A stretch of 64,000 bases of DNA from Glandiceps talaboti (taxonomy: Eukaryota; Hemichordata; Enteropneusta; Spengelidae), in contig NC_135555.1 in the NCBI RefSeq assembly GCF_964340395.1, positions 6,686,431 through 6,750,430 on the forward strand, read 5' to 3'. The notes beneath the pieces are model-generated. The model made no database searches and was not told the DNA's origin. It was given only the letters and a program-made list of their open reading frames with translations. Every line of letters starts with the position of its first letter. The stretch's first letter is position 1. Positions 1 to 22,300 of this stretch are shown in pieces. The position numbers and the translations under genes were made by a program.

Positions 1-222
1 TGGCAAAAATTGGTTAGGGCAATGCCGAAGAAAAGACTTTTAAAGGACCAGCGAGTTCAAAATATTCAACGCCAAGAAAATGGTTTTCAATTTAGTAAAT
101 TAATCATTCGGTTTGTACGAAGGATATTTAGATATCGTAAGAAAAGACAAGAGGTTCAAATTGATGATAACGATGAAGTGGAACTTCCATTAATGAACGA
201 CCGCGACATGCCGGACTGCTGA
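1..222 (+). CDS. 3'-terminal exon of an unidentified protein (partial at left edge)
   Basis: The frame is open from the first base and ends in TGA at 220-222, giving about 73 residues. I do not recognise the protein. The visible part is strongly basic, with Lys/Arg clusters such as PKKRLLKDQR and FVRRIFRYRKKRQ, followed by a short acidic stretch (DDNDEVELP) and a Cys at the very end. It has no hydrophobic segment and no Cys-rich module. A basic then acidic tail would suit the cytoplasmic C-terminus of a membrane protein or a nuclear protein, but this is a guess. The exon start lies outside the window. An inverted-repeat element begins about 110 bp downstream. Confidence 0.4.
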   Translation, partial: WQKLVRAMPKKRLLKDQRVQNIQRQENGFQFSKLIIRFVRRIFRYRKKRQEVQIDDNDEVELPLMNDRDMPDC

Positions 223-330
223 AGGTTTTAAAACTTTGATACGGAGTATACACATGGCGAAGTCTCGATCTTGGATTGATTTGGTACTAAGAATAGTGGT
301 GATGAACACTATTTCTTTCGAATTCAAAAA

Positions 331-682
331 ATATACAGCACTTTGCAGGTTATTGTTCACTCGCTTTGTTTGATACAACGACATAGAAACCAATAAGAAA
401 CCGCATATCCTACACTTTAAGATAGCAAGGTTGAATGAAGACAGTTTCCTGTGACATTTTGTCTGAATGAAATGAACTAACATGCCACCATTCAGACATC
501 AAAAAATTGGCGCCCATGTGTTTGCGTAATGTAGTGGTAAGTTAAAAAGTTTACTTTATTCAGACTAAATGTAGCAAGAAATCGCAATCTAGCCATCTGA
601 AAGTATAGAATGTGCAGTTTCGTATTGCGAGGTTGTATCAAACAGAGCCAGTGAACAATAACCTGCAAAGTGCGGCAATATC
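331..682. mobile_element. Foldback/MITE-like element, copy 1
   Basis: The left arm (from about 338, GCACTTTGCAGGTTATTG) recurs as its reverse complement at the right end (about 632-673). The first 40 bases match with only a few differences, and the pairing continues imperfectly to roughly 100 bases. The middle has no coding capacity. A diverged second copy lies in intron 5 of the DEG/ENaC gene (about 37095-37470), where the left/right arm order and the internal GATAGCAAGRTTGAATGAA segment are conserved. The structure fits a non-autonomous DNA transposon. No target-site duplication could be fixed. Confidence 0.6.
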
Positions 683-1094
683 CCTAACGTCAAAACAACT
701 TCCTTGAATCGATGTTGTAATTTTATATACATATATCAATGTCTCAAGATCGCTCGAAGCTTGGAACTCTGAGTAACGACTTATTACATCCTTATTCTTT
801 TGAATTAAATCTACATCAATGAATATGAACACGCATTAGTCACAACTGGTTGTCACGGTTTGACAAGACGGCAGTCTTAGAAAGATGTGAAAGCTTTAAT
901 TTTGTCGAGTATATGTTGTAGCCAACAATATTACTCTATTTGGTTTTAAATGATGAAACATTAAATGTTATTTTGGTGTTATATTTTATTCAGATTTCTC
1001 CGTATAGAGAAATAAAACATACATTCCACAGTACTACGTGTGTTGTCTATCTTCATGACAAAATCATTATCCAGGGACAGAGAATCTCAAAGAG

Positions 1095-1144
1095 GAGTCA
1101 GAGACAGAGACAGAGACAGAGACAGAGACAGAGACAGAAACAGA
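1095..1144. repeat. (GACAGA)n hexanucleotide array
   Basis: About eight tandem GACAGA units with a single-base change at the end. Confidence 0.9.
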
Positions 1145-1356
1145 TATGAGTGTCGAATCAGACCTTACGATAACTGTGTACCAGTTCAAAAGATGTGTTA
1201 CGTCCTAAGACAAACATAATGTATGTGTGTCTCGCGCTGTCTGTCATTCATCTGTCTCTGTCTCTGTCTCGCTCTCTGGCTGTCGTTTATCTGTATATTT
1301 CTCAGTCTAGGCATAGACCCCATATGGTCTAGGCTCTCCCGCCATCCACCTGCTCC

Positions 1357-1584
<228 letters not shown>

Positions 1585-1751
1585 ATCATTCTAGTGTTAT
1601 TCGGAATTATCACGCCAACATTTGATAGGTTTGTCAAAGAAACGATTGATATGAAAATGAACTCCCAGAGAACATTATTTTTATATATCACAATTCGTTT
1701 CTTCTTCAAATTAATGCAAATAAAATCACAAAATTCGGTACTCAATCTCAG

Positions 1752-2057
1752 TTTATTATCATGATATTTAAGTTATCGATTCCATCAATTGCTGAAATGG
1801 CAAAATTACCTAGTGTTTTCAAATCGAATCCTCTCTTATTTATTTTAACACTGGCCACAACTTTTCTTACAGTTTACATGCATGTAGGCAGGGTTTTTCC
1901 AGCATTCCCCTATATTGCTCCAGTATTCACAGTATGTATTGTCATCGAGGCAGTCTGCAATAAACGATACAAGTTAATCGATGGTACAATAAGACAAAGT
2001 CCTAGCCTTTCTATGAACAGGCTCTCGGAGTATAAACACGGTCTTACAAATGAATAA
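1752..2057 (+). CDS. Possible 3'-terminal exon of an unidentified membrane protein
   Basis: An acceptor-like CTCAATCTCAG ends at 1751. From 1752 the frame is open to TAA at 2055-2057, about 101 codons, followed by AATAAA at 2081-2086, so this could be a last exon. The peptide has two hydrophobic stretches separated by the segment GRVFPAFPYIA, then a polar Arg/Lys/Ser-rich tail, suggesting two membrane helices. The helix plus FPYI motif faintly recalls the first loop of DRAM/FRAG1-type proteins, but the residues expected next are missing, so no family is assigned. An ATG at 1761 could instead make it a short independent frame. How it relates to the exon at the left edge is unknown. Confidence 0.35.
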   Translation, partial: FIIMIFKLSIPSIAEMAKLPSVFKSNPLLFILTLATTFLTVYMHVGRVFPAFPYIAPVFTVCIVIEAVCNKRYKLIDGTIRQSPSLSMNRLSEYKHGLTNE

Positions 2058-2080
2058 TTTCCAATATATTCATTTCCTTA

Positions 2081-2086
2081 AATAAA
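2081..2086 (+). terminator. Polyadenylation signal AATAAA
   Basis: Canonical hexamer 24 bases after the stop codon of the preceding exon. Confidence 0.35.
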
Positions 2087-2374
2087 ATTTTGACAATGTT
2101 TGAGACACAAATCGAATGTTCGTAGGATTGATGATTAGACATACATACATTGTTTAGTTAAGAGCTTGATCAGGTTGTGTGATAAAGCTTAATGCAAAGC
2201 TGAGAATAAACATGTTGTTACATTTTTTCTCCCTCGACACTATTGTATGGCTCATTTATACCCATGATGTTGATGATAGTTATGGGCAAATTATATTTTG
2301 CCTCGTCTCATACATATTTGATATGGTATAACAAATCAAGATAAAAAAAGGGGATAACACAGTGTGATACTCAC

Positions 2375-10994
<8,620 letters not shown>

Positions 10995-11214
10995 CTTCTC
11001 CGGCCAAGTGATACTCCAACTGTGATGTAAGCATTGTCTACGGTACAAACCTCAATTTTTGCCAATTATCAGTCATCATCTCAACATCATATGTATATAA
11101 TTGGTCACCCAGGAAATTGAAAAAATAAAAAGTTACTTAATTAGATACAGACGATGCAATGATTAATTTGTATATGTGGCCATCCCTTTTACGAAATAGA
11201 ATCTCCCGGTGCCT

Positions 11215-11260
11215 GAAAATTAAATTTCCCATAATGCCTCCACGCGCGGAAGCTCCGCCA
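11215..11260 (+). promoter_or_regulatory. Candidate core promoter with ZNF143-like motif
   Basis: TTTCCCATAATGCC at 11225-11238 resembles the core of the ZNF143/SBS element (TTCCCAKMATGC). It is followed by a locally GC/CpG-rich stretch (CACGCGCGGAAGCTCCGCC), unusual in this AT-rich window. It lies about 240 bp from the astacin start codon and upstream of the PAW gene, so it may serve both. Inference from motif and position only. Confidence 0.35.
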
Positions 11261-11390
11261 TTGTTTCATCCATGCTGTAAGCTTTGCTTTGCTTGTCAAG
11301 ATCTCGGTGTAACAAAGCCTACCACTGCAAAGCAAACGGCTTCAAAATTTACGTCAACGAGTGTCACCACACCCTTAGATTTCAACAAAG
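11234..11390 (+). other. Candidate 5' UTR exon of the PAW-domain gene, with upstream ORF
   Basis: The segment ends at a good donor (CAACAAAG|GTAAGG, donor at 11391). A matching acceptor TTTTTCACTAG ends at 13326, 35 bases before the PAW start codon. Joining them puts an upstream frame, from the ATG at 11234, to a TGA at 13348-13350, ahead of the main ATG at 13362. The exon start is not known. Confidence 0.35.
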
Positions 11391-13326
11391 GTAAGGTCGT
11401 GACAGATAGTAAAACAGGGCCTTCTTTCCTTACATAATTCGATTTGAACTCAAAACTGGAACGTAGCTCGTACTGTGTAAAACATGGCGTTTACGTCGAA
11501 GATTGTCATCTTGCGAAAACGCACTTCCTATTCTGAAATAAGTGTTTACGTTCCAATATTTCGAAAAGAGAAAGACGTATTATGTTTTTTTTTTTATTAT
11601 TAAACAATTCTTTCATAACAAGTCGCATATATTTTTCAAAAGTGGTATTTTATTTTCCGTTTAAATCCCTAACATTTCCGAGTTATAAATCAAAGTATGG
11701 CATAATTTTGTACGTTTTCACGTCGCAAACGTTTGAGTATTTGGCCTACATACTTGTCACCTGACTACCCGCACCTGATTATGATCGACAACAACTAAAT
11801 CTTCAAAAATTTCAAACTGTTTGTTTTATTTTCAAGAAGTGTATAAGTGAAATAAACTATGTGTTAGGCTTCTATTTTCATCACAAAGGCACAGTATGAC
11901 GTGTTGTACACATTATGTATGTAAACAAGTAAGTGTGTATGGAACCATAGACACTGTTTATTGATGGAATCTGTGTGCCTGCTAAAGATACAAAATTATA
12001 ATGCAATGGTATAAACAAACTATGTTGTCTTGTGGCTTACCACAGTAGGGGTCATGAGGGGAACATCTGATTTTGTAGTCCTGCTTACAGACCGAGTATA
12101 TAGCTCATGAGTCACGACTCTATTCTGGGACATAAATGAGACTGTAAGAATCAAGTCCCAACTTACTCTGTCTACAACCAGGACTACTAATTTGGGTGTC
12201 AATGGCACAGGAAATTAGCTAAAAGGACACACTTTGGAACATAGTCATTCTGTAATAATGAAACAATTATATATATATATATGGAAATATTACTGAAATC
12301 GTGGATCTCTTGCCAGTGTCTACATGTGTGCTGAATTGAGAGCTGTCAGCCTATGTATGGGAATGACGTGTGCCAAATGAACTCTTAACATTGACAAGTT
12401 TTATATGCATATGGCATTTCCTCACAGTATACCCAGTAGATAGTAAACAAATAGTTGTATCAGTCATGTCAGTGGGTGTTGTGACACCCATGTCAACAAG
12501 GTGGGTCAGTCAATCAAATGAGTGGGCGGTGGTGGGATACAGATGACAGACTCAAATAATAATTGATTAATGGCTATTTACAAATATATACAGAATTTAA
12601 CAAACAGCAACCTGTATGTCACACTTGTCTTCATTTGCCATTTGGTTTTTGCTACCAACAAATGGAATTAGTAAGTTTAATGATTAACAATCCCTGTTAA
12701 TCCTGAAACACATTCATCAGGTTGGAATTATAAGTTCATGTACCTGATCGAGGGTTATTATTACTTTGGAGTAGCATTTCACCCGTTCAGGTCGACAGGT
12801 TTTGTCACACTGTCAATTTGCAGGCTTTACTGCTATGCGGTGGTGATGACATCACTTGTAAGTGATTGGAACCCTTGGTCATCATGATGCTAGAACTTAT
12901 TATCACAGTCCCTAGATATTTTTTGCCCATTTTTGTATAAACCTTGATTTTGGGTAAATTTAACTGTAGACAATCCCTCTATTGTGTATGGCAGGATTAC
13001 CTCAGATAAACGAAACAAGCCAAAACTGTAATCTTAGTTGACCCATGCCTACATGATGTAGTTGACACTGTAAACAAAAACACTTCATGTTAACCATTTT
13101 ATGATTTTATATCAATTTGTTATTCTTCAGTAACATAGAGAACCTCTGGTACTGAGATGCGACACTCAAATTATGGGTATGGAAATCTGCGCAACTTTTG
13201 CCTGACACCCCCCCCCCCCCCCCCAACACACACACCCACACTCTTACACAAGACTTGGCCAGAAAGCACTACATGTTTGTTGAGGTTACGTGTGTAGTAA
13301 TTTTATGAATGTCTGTTTTTCACTAG
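11391..13326. other. Probable first intron of the PAW gene or spacer
   Basis: No coding exon was recognised on either strand. Contents are AT-rich unique sequence plus a short poly-C run near 13207-13224. Confidence 0.4.
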
Positions 13327-13361
13327 GTATTGTGAATTATCCTTGGTGAAAGTTGAACATT

Positions 13362-16300
13362 ATGGGGAAGAAGAGTAACAGTTTGGTAAGTGGAAATGTA
13401 TACATACATGTACAATATCACTTAAGAATTGCTGTCTGAATGGGCTAGCATCTAAAAAGTATCAACTACATGTAGCTCAGTGTTAACACCAGCCTGGCAC
13501 TAACACCTCACCAGCATGTGTTGGCAACTAGAAGGTGAATGCTAGCACCAGCCTGATGTTAACACCTGCCTGGCACCAACAACCTCACCAGTGCATGTTG
13601 GCAACTAGAAGGTGAGTGCTAGCACCAGCCTGATGTTAACGCCAGGCTGGCACTAACACCTCACCAGTTCATGTTGGCAACTAGACAGTTAATGGTGAAC
13701 CCAGCCTGATTTTAACACCAGGCTGACATTGGGCTACCAAAACAGAACAGGATATTTTTAGCTACACTGTTATTGTCAAATATATGAACAGTCTTAGAAG
13801 TTAACTTATTGATCCTTTGTTATAGCTTTTGTTAAGCAGTACATGTATTAATGCTTTAACGTTTTTGATAATTACTATGCAAATATGAAACCTACATGTA
13901 CCTGAGCTCCCAACATGTATTATTGGGGTATGCACCAAAATTATGGTGTAAGGTATAGAAAATTGTCCAGATTACAACACCCCCCCTGATTTTATGAAGG
14001 GTGATAAGTTGGTAAAATCTGATCGAGTTCCCCAAAGACCCCACCTCCCTTTAATAATTGGGTTTCAAACCGTAGAAAAACACAAACTCTGGTTCACTGT
14101 CTGTTATATTGCACTTGGGATAAAGTCTGAGAATTATTTTTTTGTGTGTGTTTTTTCTTTCACAGAATGTTGTGAAATGTTTCAATGTGACCGAAATAGA
14201 ACAACGAAAGAGGACATTTCATTTAAAGTACTCAAGTGTAAATGATCGCTACATCAGAGTGTCTAACGGAAAAGAAGTGATTCAGGGCTGGGAAAATGGA
14301 GTTTATATGGAGGAAAATATACAAAGGAATAAAACAGAAAGTGAGGTAAGAAGGTTTGTGAAGGATTTCTACAATGAGTATAAATTTTGCAGAAGGGATA
14401 CACACACACGTGTATACATATTCAGAAATTCAAATTGATATACAAATCATGTAGTGCTTTAGCCCAGAGATTTGGCTATCTAGCTCAACATACAGGTGAA
14501 TAGCATTGTTCAGCCAGATAGCCAAGTGATGTCTGACAGTCAAAGGGCTAGTAGTGGGTTTTTGAATTGTTATTCTACATTTATGATTGATATTCACGAC
14601 TAGGTTGATTAGTATGGTTATAAAAGACTCCATTCAGTCAGCTTAAAATTGTAATTGCTTTGAAGGTTTGATATGTCAGTTTGAGGGGTACCTTTTTTCA
14701 GTGAATCACCATTCTATGAGTTTAAAATTGTAATTGCTTGGAAGTTTGGCGTTCCTGAGGGGGACCTTTATTTCAGTATGGGCTAGATAAATTGCTGCTA
14801 TCACTAATTCACTCTGAAATTATTTGAATTTCATGTCATAATTAGGACAATGTCAAGGATATCACTGACAGGGTTTTTTGAACTTTTGATAGCTTGTTGA
14901 TTTATTTACATTGACACCATTGGTTAACTTCATGAAAACTGAGTGCCTAGGTAATCTGAACATCGCAAATCTCTGATCATATTTGCCCTTCTCATAAAAA
15001 TTAACTTACTTGTTTTATGCTGATTTGATTGTTTATTACATTGTTCGTTGTTGTAGGCATATCTGTCAAGAAACTGTAATACCAGTGCCGAGGAAAGTGC
15101 CTCTATATCATGGAAGTTTGATTTTGGTAAATACAAAATGGATCTAGGTGCATTGAAGACCCTCAGTTCAACATACCGTGAAAATGCTTCAGTCACTTGG
15201 AAGATACATGATGGAGCTAACACAAACAGATACATTATACCAAGTGGAGGTATGGAATACTTCCTATTTGGGTTTACTCTCTCGCTGCATATATTTTTAA
15301 GTGAACGTCAGACTCGGGAGTGCTATAGATATGAGAAAGTGTGTACTCAGTGTGTGTGTGTGTGTGTGTGTGTGTTTGTGTGTGGGTGAACATCTTCAGA
15401 AGAGAACCAGTTGTCACAAAATATTGTACATGTGGATGTCTTGTCAGTGAAAGAAATATGCAAGGCAAGGTAAAGTGGTCAGATCGGTGATATGCAAATT
15501 CGAGTACAGAACTTGAGAAGATTTGAGATGATGATTTGTTTGTTGCCACAGGCCAATGTGACTTAGTGATTTTGTTACAGGTGGTATTTAGATAAAATCT
15601 ACCAGAGTTAACTGGTGTTTTAACAGGGTTCTTACCCAAATTATTTATTTCTCCTGACCTGTTATAATGATTTTCTAACCCTATCAACACATTATCGTAA
15701 AAGTCATTAACTGTTGGTATCAAACTAGCATGAACAATGACTCTCCACTGTATGCTTTACATTCACAACGGTGAATGGTACAATGTACACTTCATTACAA
15801 GTACAATTCCTGGAGATGTTAAACATTTTCTGACAGTGTTTGCTTTTTTGCGGGAATGAATGATTGTGAAGAGGTCAGTGTTAGTGTTTTTTGACTGTCG
15901 ATAATTCTTCTTCTTTCTTCTGTTTGTTGTGTACAGATGAGAAACCTATCAATTTACACAAACTGACTGGTGCATCATCATTGGTGTTATCAGCATTTCT
16001 GAGAGGAGGTGAAGGCAAAGAAGCATGGCGTGAAACAAGAGTTTTCTACCAGACCAGGGAGTTACTGAAGGAGTTTCCATTGGAAATCTGGGTGAGATTA
16101 AGGCCTGGGGATGACATTGAGAAGTGGGTAAGTAACTTTATCATGTTATCAATGACTCAATAAAAAGAAATTTTATAGAAAAAAATAATAAATTGTAAAA
16201 TGTTAATCCTACTTGACCTATGTTGAAAGCACATCATCTGAAGCCCATATTATTTAAAAACTGTGGAATCCATAATTTCTGATCAGAACTTATATTAGTT

Positions 16301-19300
16301 TTTTCATGGGAGCCATTTTTTCGAAAAAAAAATCTTTCCCTGTGTATTACAGGCTGTCGACATTACATGAATAGTAATAATGACCTTATTAATGTTGCAG
16401 TAGGATTGTTAAACTTTTGTGATCTGCGTGGTATGGTTTGTAGCCCAGATAGTGTAAAGACCTGACAGTTCAAGTGTAAAGATTGACTAATTACACAGTT
16501 ACAATGAAACGTCTCACTGGCTTAATTGACACATACAGATGTACATATGTACGTAATTGAAGGTGAAAACTTTGATAATGTATCCAGAAACAGAAGGGTG
16601 TTAGCATGAAAATGAATTCATGCCAATATGTTATTTTTACCAAATCCTCAAAATTACATTCAGCCATAATAAGATAATCTATAGTATTTAATGTTGAACA
16701 ATGAAATGTGTTCAATACTGTGGACTAATATTAAATTTCCCTTTTTGTTTGTTCTTGTTTTTTAAAAGGAAAAGCCCAAGGGTAAGTCATTTACCTTGAC
16801 CAAGAAAGAGAGGGATAAAAAAGAATTTCACCTGAAATATTCATCAGCCAGTGATAAATACATACGAGACAGTAACAACGGTGAAGTGATTGACAGCTGG
16901 GCTAGTGGAATCTATGCAGAAGAAGATGTGTTCAGAAAAGTAGAAAAGGATTGGAAAAAGGTAACATCAATAGTTAATCACAATTGCAATGTTATCGCAA
17001 TAAGGATACTTGTACCAAGCAGGCGTTGTAATTTCTGATAACTTTCTTGATATAATTAAAATCACACTGCAGATTGTTTCATTTTATGACCAAAAAAACT
17101 CAAACACCCCAGCCCTCAAAGGTACATGTGAGAGGCTTGTTTCCTGATAACTACAGAACTTGTTACAGATCTGTCATTTCCTCTTGTGAAACAATTCATG
17201 GGAGAATATAGACTTCAAAACAGCCGAGGATAGATACAGGAGCACAGGCTGTAATGTTATCTTCTTGGTGGTTACATTTGTTTCATAATGTTCCTTCCTG
17301 CAGTGCACTGACAAAACCAAGGTCAATCCACAACATTCCAATTATCAGAAAGACAAACGATTCTAAAAAATGCACACTGGGAGTGCTGTTCAAAAGCCTT
17401 TGTTCGACCTGAAGATATTACTTGTAATTGAGTACTGTTTTATATTTTGATAATGATATTTGCCGAGATTTTCTGTATAAAATTTGATATGCAATAAATG
17501 ACTACAAACATGACTGTAAATATTTACAGCCACTTGTGTACTCATCTACTGTAGAGAAGTGTACAGATAAGCACAAATTGTATCATTTGGCTCCAGTGTT
17601 AATTGTCTTTACAAGTTCATGTACATGTAGGTTCATGGTTGTACTTGTCAAAATTTGATGACATTCTTGGCCAGTTTAATTGCATTGATCAATGCCAGTT
17701 TAATTGCATTGATCCACTTCTGTTGGTGTAAATTTAAGCTCATGAAGTTCTTTATACACATTTATTCATTATTTGTAGCCAGTCAGAAATTTCTTTACAC
17801 ATAAGGACAGAAAATACTAATGACTTAAGGGATTTGTAGTGACAAGGCCTCATATGTTATGAGTGTTTTCTTGGCTGAACAGTGAAAAAAATATTAGCAA
17901 ATAAGCTTTAATTGTGCAGCATTATTGATAGAAGAGTAAAGGTTTTCAAAGTGAAGAATATATAATATCCTATTATATTATATTATCATCATAATAATAT
18001 ATAATAAAGTATCATGGAATAATATATACATGTAAAATACTATAATGTAACATAATGTAATGTAATAAAATGTAATGTAATATAATATAATGTAATATAA
18101 TATAATGTAATATATAATAGGGATTTCATATTTTCATATTTGTATGCAATTATTGTTATTGTAGGCATACTTGTCAAGGAAAGATGGCCAGACTCCAGAT
18201 GACACTGCGTTCATAGCATGGAAGTTTGACTTCGGGGGCTATCTTCTAGAGTCAGGTAGTCTGAGAGCATGGAGTACAATACATCATAAAAATGCCAGTG
18301 TGCTGTGGAAGTTACAGGATAGCATGAATCCACACAGATATATTATACCAAGTGGAGGTGAGATACAATAATGATTGGGCTTAATTTGTGTTTTGCTAGA
18401 TACAAGGTCGGGCAGATTATAATGATTAGCAACATGAAAAAGGTAGCATAGAGTCCAGTCATTTTGCTTTTGCTTTTCCCGAACTACACCTGACATTTTG
18501 CTATAATATATATTCAAATAGTTCAACTTTTTTGGTCGGCCGAATTGTATCTGTGCTAGTCAATGATTGCGTAAATATGTATTGCTTGATGTCTGTATGT
18601 AAACAATTGTTATATGGTGTCGACTTGATTGCTTGTTTGTACACATTTAAAACTTGTGGATGTTGATAGAGTTTGATCTGCATGTATGTAAATACAGCAA
18701 CAGTAATTTAAATGATTATGAGGGCAAAATGAAAACAAAAAATTAAGGTATACATTGTTCCACACACAACCACTTGGGCTTGGAGTGATATCTGTTAAAT
18801 GTAAAGTTTGTGAAATAAAAACAAATCCGGAGAGAATGTGTATGTGTGGGTGGGTGCGTGCATGCGTGTGTGGATATAGATATATAGATATATATATAGA
18901 TATATATATGTAAAAAACTGGCACCTGACAGTTTTATTTCTCTATTTGTACAGCCAAAGAAACCATCAGCTTGGAGGAATTCAAGGGGTCTTCCTCACTT
19001 GTATTATCAGCATTTTTATGTGGTGGCGATGGAAAGGAGGGTGTTGCATGGCAACACACACAACTTTTCAGACAAGACTTTGAGCAGAAAGATGAGTTCC
19101 CATTTGAGATAAAGCTAAAATTTGATCCAGCTGTAACAATATTTGACAAGGTTAGTGTATTGAGATGGATTATTACTTGATTGGTTCCATGGCAACAAGA
19201 AACAGACACAAAATGTATTGTCAGTTTCTGATGATGATTAATTAGTCTGCAAAATGAAGACACTGTTAGCAGTATTACTTGCAACAAAACTGCTTCCCTA

Positions 19301-22300
19301 TGGGAATAAATATTGGCCTGTGTTGTTAATGTCTTTAATTCAAGATTGATATATGAAATATAATATTAATACTCTAAAGTTAGTGATGATCACTCATAGA
19401 TTTTATCATAATATATTAATATTCTGACTCTGTCGTATGCCAGTTGTGATAAATATTACCCTCTCAACATTTTGTCACCAAGTACCGACAGATGTTTCAG
19501 TCATTCACCCATAACAGGCAGTACCTGGAGGCTGGGGTGGGGATGTATTATAAATAAGTGTCCATTATGATAGTTTTAATTGAGTTTATTTTGTATATAT
19601 GTTTCCCAGTTTTTTTATAGGCAGATGTTATGTTTTGAGAGGTAATATATTTGGCCAAATAAATATCATATTTGTTGTCAAAAGTCATACATTATATATA
19701 CACTTGTAGGTACCCTGTCCTGTTGCTTTTAGCTGTTTAATCATATAAACTGTACCTTTCAGAGTCACACCACAAAGCCCAAAACATGGAATACCTATTT
19801 ATATACGTACATACATGTAGTCTGTAATGTAAGCCATATCGGGGCACCCTCTGCAACAGCCTGTATGTACATTAATACAAGAAATGGCTGTATATATCAA
19901 CTACTACTGGAATACATCTACGTCACCATTTGTAATTTTTCTGTTGCTGATTTCGCTATTTAGTCAAATAGAAGTAAAGTATTTCGGAGGGGGGGGGGTC
20001 TGTGTCTTCTACGAAGACTTGTAATTTCTCTCTTGCTTATTTCCTTTACACAGGTTGAGGAAATGAGTATTGCTGCTATGAACAATGACATGGAATACCT
20101 GCAAGAAGTGTTAGACTGTGTACAGAAAGAGTATGGTATATCAGAACTAAGTATTATACACACCAACAGTCAAGGGGTTAGTTTAACATGTTATCTAATA
20201 ATTGCTCTTTTTGAAGAAGCTTGCCCAAGCTATTCAAAGAAGATCAGTGAGCCTGTTCACAAGGTTTCATGTTGAGATAGACACCATAAAGATAACACAC
20301 AAATATCACTCACACAGTGTCAACTCTTTATTTAACTAATGATATAAACAGTAACAGCATGCACACTACAATAGACATGAGGTGTAATTTCTTGAAGTTC
20401 AAACAAAATCCATGGTCAGCAACCAACTGAACTGTTTCCTTCATGCAGTTGCTGTTTATATCATTAACTAAATAAAGAATCCACACTGTGTTTGTGTTGT
20501 TTGTTTGTTATCTTTTTGTGTCAATCTCAACATGAAATCTTGTGATCAGGTTATTGATAGTTAGTTAAACACCTTGGACAAGCTTCTGCGAAAAGAACTG
20601 TGTTGACAGGTCGAATGTTGTTCCATATGCCCATGCCTCAATCAATGAGGCCATTACTGTCTAAATAAAACATGTTTACTCAGGCCAAAATGTTTTCATT
20701 CAAACTTGGTACAGTAAGAGATATTAGAGAGGACATATATATGACACTTTGTGAGACAATTGTCAAATGGAACTAATGGCATCCATATGTTTCATTGCAA
20801 TCTATCATTTATGTCATTGTGCTATAGCTACAATACCTTGAGATTTGCTTGACCTCAAAGAGGCTGTAAATTCATTAACATATACAATTTATTTTCATTT
20901 AGTGTTTTGATTTGATGTTTAACCAATTAATTTAACTATACATGTATAAACTATTACTGATTGACTTACACTTCTGTTCATCAGGACACACCATTGCATG
21001 TAGCCTTCAAGTTTGATTCTGTAGATGCTGCTGTGTGCTTAATGGACACTTTTCCAGCTTTACTGAACATGACAAACAGAGAAGACAAACTTCCCATGAA
21101 CTATGCCAGCTCAAAAATGAAGTCTGCAATAGAAGCAAGAAGGAAAGAAGATATGGTAGTCAACTCACATGCTGCTGGTGAGTAGATGTAGTCGAGTTTC
21201 ATAAAGCTTTATAATATAGAATTGCTAATTAAGTCTAATTTTGTGGCTCATTATCTAATTTAGTGATCGTAATATGTGTGCTTTAGTTTATCTTCTGTAT
21301 GATACCCATAAGTGTAGAGGTTGATAGAACATGCAGTGTACTTCCCAGGATATATTGCAAAGATTGTTGCTAGTTTGCATATTAATTTACATATAAATAG
21401 GATAATTTGCATATTTGTTTGCATAGTAATCAGTATAATTATAATATGCATGTAACATTCATACACAGCTGACAAGTACAAACACATGGATACTGGCACC
21501 AGCTATTTCTCTTCATGTGAAACTATTATTGTAATGTTATCATTCAAAGATTACTAAAGCTCAAGGATAGAAGGCTGTCTAGCATGAAGGCCTGGGTGGC
21601 GAGGATGGTGATAGCACCTTGCTTACTTTATAGTGTGAAGAACACTGACAAGTAGTCAGTATGATCAAAGGATGATCTTGTTAAAACCCCATGCAGGTCT
21701 TCGAAAGTAAAGTGTTTGTGTGCCTTCATGAATCACTCACTATTGTGACTTTTTCAGTGACTTCTGTCGTAAATTGTTGATAACAGACATGCATATTTGT
21801 GAACAGTTTATCTCATTTTGAACATGATTCCTTACACACATTATATACAGTGTGTGTATGTAGATAATTGTGGAAGACACAGAAACAGATTGAAATTCAA
21901 TGCAAATTTGACCAGGTTTCCCCGTTTCTGTTACCAAGGTTCCCAAATTTTACTAAAAACACTATGTACATATTTGCATAACCACTTGCTTACTGCCATG
22001 ATAGTGTGTTTTGTAATTTGACCTTCTCGATCTCAGAACTAACAATATTGGTGCCAGTTATGTATCAGTAGTAATACAATACAACAATTCCTTGAATTTT
22101 TACTCGTTTTGCACCACAAACAGGCTTTTTAATGTTAATTGTTATTTATTTCTTATTTCTCTGTCTTTATAAAGAACCAGTCAATGATCGACAAGAAGAT
22201 AAATCTGTGGTTACAAAGGCTGCTGTTGAAAAATCATCAGCTGAAGTGAAAAAGTCATCTGTTGTTAGACAACATCCCAAACAAATAAACGATAGCAAAT

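Noticed and set aside
2280-2374. Possible terminal exon of the astacin gene just below 2375
   Set aside because: A frame can be forced with a non-consensus acceptor, but there is no domain or splice support, so the end was left open.
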